From assembly GCA_964547905.1 (NCBI GenBank), contig CAZJPN010000029.1, positions 1 to 63,370 of the forward strand: a stretch of DNA of 63,370 nucleotides, given 5' to 3'. Position numbers and translations under genes: made by a program. The notes under the pieces are model-generated. The model had not been told where the DNA came from, made no database searches, and was given only the letters and a program-made list of their open reading frames with translations. Each line of letters opens with the position of its first letter. Within the stretch, counting starts at the first letter, position 1. Shown piece after piece: positions 58,392 through 63,370 of the stretch. This stretch comes from JAJYLM01 sp964547905 (GTDB lineage: Bacteria > JAMCPX01).

Positions 58392-58733
58392 ATGAGAAAA
58401 TTAATATCAGTAGCATTAGCATTAGCATTTGCACTTACACTTGCAACAATGGCAATGGCAGCACCCAAGAAAGCTGTAAAGAAGGCAGAAGCAAAGACAG
58501 TAAAGGCACAGGTAATCAAGGTTGAGAAACTTAAGAAAGGTACTTTACTGAGAGTGAAGGTAGATGGGAAAGTTCACGTTTACCACGTAGCAAAGGTTGC
58601 TCTAAAAGAAGCAGAGGCACTTAAGGGTGGCGAGATGGTAGAGTTAACACTTCATGGTTGGTGGATTCACGGTATAAAGGCAGAGGCAGCAGAAGCAGCC
58701 CCGGCACCAGCAGCAGCTCCAGCAGCAAAGTAA
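58392..58733 (+). CDS. Small secreted Lys/Ala-rich protein of unknown function
   Basis: A protein of 113 residues. A textbook signal peptide (MRKLISVALALAFALTLATMAMA) is followed by a short Lys/Ala segment, a compact strand-rich core of about 55 residues (VKAQVIKVEKLKKGTLLRVKVDGKVHVYHVAKVAL, GEMVELTLHGWW), and an Ala/Pro tail (APAPAAAPAAK). AAAAGGAGGTG precedes the ATG, and a strong terminator follows, so it is a highly expressed single-gene unit. The core could be an OB-like domain; no known family was recognised. Confidence 0.7.
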   Translation: MRKLISVALALAFALTLATMAMAAPKKAVKKAEAKTVKAQVIKVEKLKKGTLLRVKVDGKVHVYHVAKVALKEAEALKGGEMVELTLHGWWIHGIKAEAAEAAPAPAAAPAAK

Positions 58734-58757
58734 AATTTGATTTTTAGAAAGTATTAA

Positions 58758-58788
58758 ATAGTGGCGTCTTTAACGCCACTATTTTTTT
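58758..58788 (+). terminator. Rho-independent terminator after the small secreted protein
   Basis: ATAGTGGCGT pairs perfectly with ACGCCACTAT (10 bp) around a CTTTA loop, directly followed by a run of seven T. It is the clearest intrinsic terminator in the window. Confidence 0.9.
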
Positions 58789-58904
58789 ATTCCCTGCAAT
58801 TCAAATCGAACAAAATATCCGTTCTTAAGAAAGCGAAGATTATGTCTCGTCGTTCACACGTAAGTGGGAATAATACCCAGCAAGAATTTTTAACTGTGTG
58901 TTAT

Positions 58905-58925
58905 CACCCAGAAATGGGTGTTTTT
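58905..58925 (+). terminator. Hairpin with T-run upstream of the cytochrome gene
   Basis: CACCCA pairs with TGGGTG around GAAA, a stable tetraloop, and is followed by five T. No gene ends just before it, so it may be an attenuator in the cytochrome leader or a backup to the upstream terminator. Confidence 0.45.
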
Positions 58926-59064
58926 ACCCAATATTTTCTTTAGAACAGAAAAAAACAAAAAAACGATAAGTTCGATAAAACAATATGTTACATAAAAACA
59001 TCTCTATTGTAAAATGGTATAGAATTTGCTATTTACTTATTATAAAACACTTTAAGGAGGAAGC

Positions 59065-61659
59065 ATGAGTTTAAAAAGATTAATAAAGCTTGTGAGTTTT
59101 TTAGTACTTGCAGGCATATTATTAGTTGGATGCAGCGGTAGTAATGGCAGTAATGGAGCATCAGGTGCTCCCGGATTAAGTACAGGGAATCTATCAGGAA
59201 CAGTTGTTGACAGTGTATCACAAGCACCTATAGCAGGTGCTACTGTGGCTATAGATCCCGCCGTTGCAGCAAATGTATCAACAGATACAAACGGAGGATT
59301 TATATTTTCAAACGTTCCCATAGGCCCTTATCAGGTTGTTGTGAGTGCTTCAGGGTATAATCAGTTTACATCATCCATAATACCTGTTGTTTCGGGTGTA
59401 ACATCAACAACCCAGCTCACGATAGTCCACGGGCCGTATCAGGCACCGTTGATATCAGGCCTTTCCAACCAGTTGAACGTCGGTTATTATACCCAGATAA
59501 CAGCAACTGCAAATGTAATTGATCCCAACAGCCTACAGGTAACATGCCAATGGACACTATCTTCGCCTTTGTCTGTGGCACCTGTACTTTCAGGTGCGAC
59601 GAGTTGTTCATCCGTATCATTTACAACCGATACCTTTACAGCTCTGGCATCTCTGGATCCGTCATTAGAGCAGGCACTTGCAGCCAGGGATGAAATTGTT
59701 CCTATCAGCTATAATGAAATGGGCAGCTATACGCTTACACTTTCTGCTACAAACTCAAAGGGCGTAACAAGCACCAAGAGTGTTACTGTAAGGGCAAGCG
59801 ACAAACAGCCGGGTATAGCAAATGTGGCTGTTGGCGTACCGGTATACATAAATCTTACAGAGGCATCACCGAATGTAACGTTTTTCCCACCATCAACATC
59901 TGCTGCACAGATTTCGACTGTATCGTCTGCAGCAACTAGTCCGTACAAACTTGTAACATTTACACCGGATGTGCCTGGAACATATTATATAACCGAAACA
60001 ACATCAGGGAATTCATTCACCATATACGCAGGGTATTGGGAAGGCGCCTATGATTCAAACGGTGAATTTGGCGGGAATTATACCACCCAGGATAATGTTC
60101 AATGCAGGGTATGTCATAATACTCCTTATGCACCGTACACTGTTTATCCACTTGGACAGGTACCGGATGTATTTGCATCCATGGGACAAACGCCCCATGC
60201 TTCTATATTTACCAATGGCATAAACGGGGGATCCGGAACAAACAGCGCGTCATGTCTGCCATGTCATACCGTTGGTTATGATCAGGCTCCAACCGCAATA
60301 AATGGTGGATTCGATGATGTTGCAGCACAGTATGGATGGACATTCCCAACTTCATTAGTACCAACAAACTGGTCTAACATGCTTGCTCAATATCCAACCG
60401 TTGCAACACTTGCAAACATCCAATGTGACAACTGTCACGGGCCGAGTAATTCAATTGCACATGGCTCTTCGTCTCAGGATCTTGCTGCAAGGGTAGGTTG
60501 GGATGCCGGCGTTTGCAATCAGTGCCACGATGCCCCGACACACCACATCATGGGTACGCAGTGGGAGCAATCAGCGCATGCTGACTACTCTCTCGCAATT
60601 TCGGAAGGAGCAGGCGGCAATACCTCATGCGAAAGATGTCATGCAGCACAGGGATTTTATGAATACATTTCCGAAACCACAAATGGTGTAAATGGCCCTG
60701 GTCTTCTGAACGGTACGAACCCGCTTCAAGCAAGCCCGGCTTACCTTGTAAGTCTTGGTCTTACACCATCGCAGGTACAGCCTCAGACATGTCAAGCTTG
60801 CCATGACCCGCATCAATTGGCTCTTGGCGATAATGATAACGGCCACAGTCAGTTAAGGGTATTTGGCAATACATTTACACTTGCAGCAGGGTTTACGGCA
60901 ACCAACGTTGGAGCAGGTGCAATATGTATGGAGTGTCATAACACACGCAACGGTCTGCACAATGACTCCGTACTCGTAAATAGCTACACTGCACCGCACA
61001 CACCGTCACAGGCAGATATACTGATGGGGCAGAATTCATACTTCACCGGTATTACAGGAACAACCACGATCTTCGTGTCCAAGCATGCAAACCTTAGTGA
61101 TACCTGCGTCACATGCCACATGGAACTTAACCCCAATAATCCGGGCGGGGCAACTTATGCGCACACATTTAACATCATACAGTCTGAGCAGGGACAGCTC
61201 TGTGCAAACTGCCATGGATCAGGTGTTAATGGCTATGGCTTGCAGACAGAGGTTCAGGGACTGCTGAACCAGCTTCAAACCGAGCTTTCCAATGATGTGA
61301 TGGCTGCAATCAACGTTTCGGCTTCGAGTTATACGATATGGGTTTCAAATACCAATACGATTGCTGCACCGGTAACAGCAGCGGTATTTTCAGAGGTACA
61401 CGGGCAACAGGGTTACCAGTTATGGGATTCTTCCAGCGCAACATACTCGGTTGCAATGGGTTCTATTACGGCGACGACAACAGGTGTTTCTCAGTCATTC
61501 CCCGTGTTCCCGCTGAACAGCGCAGTCAATCCGACAGCAACAACGCTTGTTAAGGCAGGCTGGAACTACGCACTTGTCGACAGCGAAGGCAGTCTTGGCA
61601 TTCACAACCCGACGTACGTCTTGACAATCCTCGACAATACACTCAATCAGTTGCCATAA
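59065..61659 (+). CDS. Nine-heme c-type cytochrome lipoprotein with Ig-like N-terminus
   Basis: A protein of 864 residues. A lipoprotein signal ends at LVGC (Cys23), followed by a Gly/Ser-rich linker. Residues about 37-100 are a carboxypeptidase-regulatory-like domain (LSGTVVDSVSQAPIAGATV), then PKD-like strands (about 125-245). Nine CXXCH motifs follow between residues 347 and 717: CRVCH, CLPCH, CDNCH, CNQCH, CERCH, CQACH, CMECH, CVTCH and CANCH. The last 145 residues carry no heme. It is probably an envelope or surface electron-transfer protein. GGAGG precedes the ATG. It stands alone, with no porin or partner cytochrome beside it. Confidence 0.88.
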   Translation: MSLKRLIKLVSFLVLAGILLVGCSGSNGSNGASGAPGLSTGNLSGTVVDSVSQAPIAGATVAIDPAVAANVSTDTNGGFIFSNVPIGPYQVVVSASGYNQFTSSIIPVVSGVTSTTQLTIVHGPYQAPLISGLSNQLNVGYYTQITATANVIDPNSLQVTCQWTLSSPLSVAPVLSGATSCSSVSFTTDTFTALASLDPSLEQALAARDEIVPISYNEMGSYTLTLSATNSKGVTSTKSVTVRASDKQPGIANVAVGVPVYINLTEASPNVTFFPPSTSAAQISTVSSAATSPYKLVTFTPDVPGTYYITETTSGNSFTIYAGYWEGAYDSNGEFGGNYTTQDNVQCRVCHNTPYAPYTVYPLGQVPDVFASMGQTPHASIFTNGINGGSGTNSASCLPCHTVGYDQAPTAINGGFDDVAAQYGWTFPTSLVPTNWSNMLAQYPTVATLANIQCDNCHGPSNSIAHGSSSQDLAARVGWDAGVCNQCHDAPTHHIMGTQWEQSAHADYSLAISEGAGGNTSCERCHAAQGFYEYISETTNGVNGPGLLNGTNPLQASPAYLVSLGLTPSQVQPQTCQACHDPHQLALGDNDNGHSQLRVFGNTFTLAAGFTATNVGAGAICMECHNTRNGLHNDSVLVNSYTAPHTPSQADILMGQNSYFTGITGTTTIFVSKHANLSDTCVTCHMELNPNNPGGATYAHTFNIIQSEQGQLCANCHGSGVNGYGLQTEVQGLLNQLQTELSNDVMAAINVSASSYTIWVSNTNTIAAPVTAAVFSEVHGQQGYQLWDSSSATYSVAMGSITATTTGVSQSFPVFPLNSAVNPTATTLVKAGWNYALVDSEGSLGIHNPTYVLTILDNTLNQLP

Positions 61660-61681
61660 AAAAAGATAACAACAGAAATTC

Positions 61682-61713
61682 AAGAGGGCAGGCTTAAGCC
61701 TGCCCTCTTTTTA
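61682..61713 (+). terminator. Rho-independent terminator after the multiheme cytochrome
   Basis: A perfect 28-base palindrome with core AGGGCAGGCTTAAGCCTGCCCT at its centre lies at 61682-61709, continuing into a T-run. It starts 22 bases after the cytochrome stop. Confidence 0.9.
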
Positions 61714-61798
61714 TTGACAATAACCGATGAATTCAAAAAACACTGGACATGCAACGTATAAATTGATAATAAAATCAAAAACAAAAAGGAGGTTAAGT

Positions 61799-62986
61799 AT
61801 GAATAAAGGACCAAAGGACGCGGTTATTGTAGCTGCTGCTAGGACTGCAATAGCAAGGGCAAATAAAGGGAGCCTTATCAATGTAAGAGCTGATGATTTC
61901 GGTGCAGTCGTTGTTAAAGAAGTCGTTAAAAGGACACCGAAACTGAATCCAAAAGAAATAGAGGATCTCGTTGTCGGGTGTGCAATGACGGAGGGTGAGC
62001 AGGGATTAAATGTGGGAAGGGTTATCGGCATACTTGCCGGTTTACCCATAGAAGTGCCTGCGGCAACCCTGAACAGGTTTTGCTCATCAAGTCTTGAGGC
62101 AATTAATTTCATAGCACTGAGGATTATGGCGGGTTTCATAGATGTTGGTATAGGTGCGGGAATCGAAAGTATGACCCACGTCCCCATGGGCGGTTTGAAC
62201 CCTGACAAGGCTTTGAACGCGCCGCTGATGAATGATATTCAGGAAGGTAAGCAGCCCAATGTTTATATAACAATGGGGCAGACAGCAGAGAATGTTGCGA
62301 TCGAATATAAGATCTCAAGGGAAGATCAGGACAAGTTTGCCTATGAAAGCCACATGAAGGCCGTAAAGGCCATAAAAGCCGGTTTGTTTAAAAAAGAAAT
62401 TATGGGTATCAATGCACCTCAGGCAGATGGTTCAATGAAATTGTTCGATACGGACGAATGCCCGAGGGAAAACACATCCCTTGAAAAGCTTGCAACACTC
62501 ATGCCTGCATTTTCAGAAACAGGTACTGTAACAGCAGGCAATTCAAGCCCTCTCAATGATGGAGCAGGTGCAGTAATGATTATGTCCAGAGAAAAGGCAA
62601 AGTCTCTCGGCATAGAACCCCTCGCAACAATACGGGCAATGGCAGTTGCAGGGTTAAAGCCCGAGCTTATGGGTTTAGGACCTATATACGCTGTCAGGAA
62701 ATTGCTTTCAAAAGCGAAGCTTACGATAAAAGATATAGGCGTTATTGAACTGAATGAGGCATTCTCTTCACAGTCACTTGCTGTTATGAGGGAACTTGGC
62801 ATACCGGCCGAAAAGTTAAATCCACGAGGCGGTGCAATAGCGATAGGCCATCCGCTCGGTGCAACAGGTGCAAGAATCATGACGACACTTATACATGAAA
62901 TGGTGGATAAGAATATAGAACTCGGCCTTGAGACCATGTGCGTTGGAGGCGGGATGGGCGTTGCCACGCTTGTTGAAAGAGGATAA
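61799..62986 (+). CDS. Thiolase (acetyl-CoA acyltransferase / acetyltransferase)
   Basis: A protein of 395 residues from the ATG at 61799, which follows AAAAAGGAGG; an in-frame start at 61727 is discounted. It cleaves 3-ketoacyl-CoA or condenses acyl-CoA units. The nucleophilic cysteine is C95 in LNRFCSSSLEA, the histidine is in AIGHPLGATGARI and the second cysteine is in CVGGGMG. The QTAENVAIEYKISREDQD block fits the acyltransferase (FadA-like) branch rather than strict acetoacetyl-CoA thiolase. It stands alone; the MFE-2-like dehydrogenase at 12461-13303 could be a pathway partner. Confidence 0.93.
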   Translation: MNKGPKDAVIVAAARTAIARANKGSLINVRADDFGAVVVKEVVKRTPKLNPKEIEDLVVGCAMTEGEQGLNVGRVIGILAGLPIEVPAATLNRFCSSSLEAINFIALRIMAGFIDVGIGAGIESMTHVPMGGLNPDKALNAPLMNDIQEGKQPNVYITMGQTAENVAIEYKISREDQDKFAYESHMKAVKAIKAGLFKKEIMGINAPQADGSMKLFDTDECPRENTSLEKLATLMPAFSETGTVTAGNSSPLNDGAGAVMIMSREKAKSLGIEPLATIRAMAVAGLKPELMGLGPIYAVRKLLSKAKLTIKDIGVIELNEAFSSQSLAVMRELGIPAEKLNPRGGAIAIGHPLGATGARIMTTLIHEMVDKNIELGLETMCVGGGMGVATLVERG

Positions 62987-63000
62987 TTTATAGTATCAGA

Positions 63001-63027
63001 AAGGACGTGGCTTAAACCCACGTCCTT
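63001..63027 (+). terminator. Hairpin after the thiolase gene
   Basis: AAGGACGTGG pairs with CCACGTCCTT (10 bp) around CTTAAAC, 14 bases after the stop. The downstream T-content is weak (ATTA), so termination is plausible but not certain. Confidence 0.65.
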
Positions 63028-63329
63028 ATTACAACCCGAAAAATGCATTTTAAAAATAGTGAAGTTTGCGTAATGAACGAAAGGGTGCCCCTGACGCCGT
63101 TTCCCCTAGCCTATAGAGTATAAAAAGAAAAGCATCGGTAACTGTGATAAAGCTCCTTTAACTTTACGATCAAGAGGAAGAATAGGGGTCACCCATTTAA
63201 AGTGCACCTGTCAAGAGAAAAGTTCATCCCTATCGTGAGAAACTTCGTTTCTCACGGCTGTTCCATACTTTGGTGTTATCACCATCTCTACCATTGCCGT
63301 AGTTTCTTTGTGTTTGTGTGTCAGTAATT

Positions 63330-63352
63330 AGTCCCGCCTTTGGCGGGACTTT
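63330..63352 (+). terminator. GC-rich hairpin near the right end
   Basis: AGTCCCGCC pairs with GGCGGGACT around TTT and is followed by TTA. It could terminate transcription from either side; on the minus strand the flanking sequence is TAATTACTG, which lacks a T-run. No adjacent gene is visible. Confidence 0.45.
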
Positions 63353-63370
63353 ACTGCACCAGTCACCCAT

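Larger units (their letters stand above)
58734..59064. other. Intergenic region before the multiheme cytochrome gene
   Basis: It holds the terminator at 58758-58788 and a second hairpin with a T-run at 58905-58925. The rest is AT-rich, probably including the cytochrome promoter. I looked for a cyclic-di-GMP (GEMM) riboswitch, common upstream of such genes in Geobacter relatives, and did not find one. Confidence 0.4.
62987..63370. other. Non-coding right end of the window with three hairpins
   Basis: No convincing gene is present. Hairpins lie at 63001-63027, 63234-63256 (CGTGAGAAAC/GTTTCTCACG around TTC) and 63330-63350. The sequence GTCACCCAT occurs at 63188-63196 and again at the last nine bases of the window. 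A neighbouring element may begin just outside, but this cannot be judged. Confidence 0.4.

Noticed and set aside
58734..59064. Possible cyclic-di-GMP riboswitch upstream of the multiheme cytochrome
   Set aside because: Geobacter relatives often have one there, but I could not find the GEMM core elements in order; only simple hairpins are present.
1..63370. CRISPR array
   Set aside because: No regularly spaced direct repeats of 23-45 bases were seen. The repeated sequences found are paired element ends or scattered palindromes.
63028..63370. Minus-strand short frames at the right end
   Set aside because: Frames of about 27-35 codons, such as one starting MVEMVITPKYG, lack ribosome sites and overlap a perfect hairpin; too short to support as genes.

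Overview
The window comes from a moderately AT-rich Gram-negative bacterium, most likely a deltaproteobacterium in the old sense (Desulfobacterota and relatives). The envelope genes (OmpA-type protein, LptE, many lipoproteins, a nine-heme c-type cytochrome, periplasmic thioredoxins with CcdA) show a diderm. The run pheT-ihfA-merR-tRNA(Pro)-surE-pcm-LysM/M23 resembles the Geobacter-type order. No rRNA genes, CRISPR arrays or phage are present.

Layout. 1-5767 is an accessory end: a cut-off gene, a complete IS200-type element, an OmpA-family protein, a seven-repeat beta-propeller lipoprotein, and a RAYT-type transposase with a DnaA-like C-terminus inside 25-bp inverted repeats. 5810-17469 is metabolic: mazG, two TlpA-like proteins plus ccdA, a sulfite/nitrite reductase fused to a TusA domain, an MFS transporter, a short-chain dehydrogenase, bioB-bioF, purB and tpx. 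17470-20122 is a decaying patch with a dead toxin-antitoxin pair, a frameshifted transglycosylase/beta-propeller gene and dispersed repeats.

20197-46194 is the core of the window: two tRNA-Val genes, thrS-infC-rpmI-rplT, then rpsL-rpsG-fusA-tuf-rpmG-tRNA(Trp)-secE-nusG-rplKAJL-rpoBC, then pheST-ihfA-merR-tRNA(Pro)-surE-pcm-LysM/M23 and rpsT. In E. coli thrS-infC-rpmI-rplT-pheST-ihfA is one continuous block. Here the whole str plus beta set lies between rplT and pheS, joined at a single tuf, and it begins with its own sigma-70-like promoter.

46163-54372 is mostly on the minus strand: holA, lptE, a lysine-rich coiled-coil protein, a beta-barrel candidate, a sugar nucleotidyltransferase/HprK-like kinase/radical SAM cassette, an FGGY kinase and a GNAT acetyltransferase. 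54551-62986 carries two oligopeptide-type ABC permeases with nagZ (a possible muropeptide recycling set), two secreted proteins of unknown role, the multiheme lipoprotein and a thiolase.

Strongest leads: the rearranged translation superoperon; the transposase-DnaA fusion with matching termini; a family of roughly 100-bp miniature repeats found three times, once between rplL and rpoB; the reductase-TusA fusion with two complete cysteine sets; and the radical SAM/HprK-like/nucleotidyltransferase cassette. All assignments come from reading the sequence; no database search was run.
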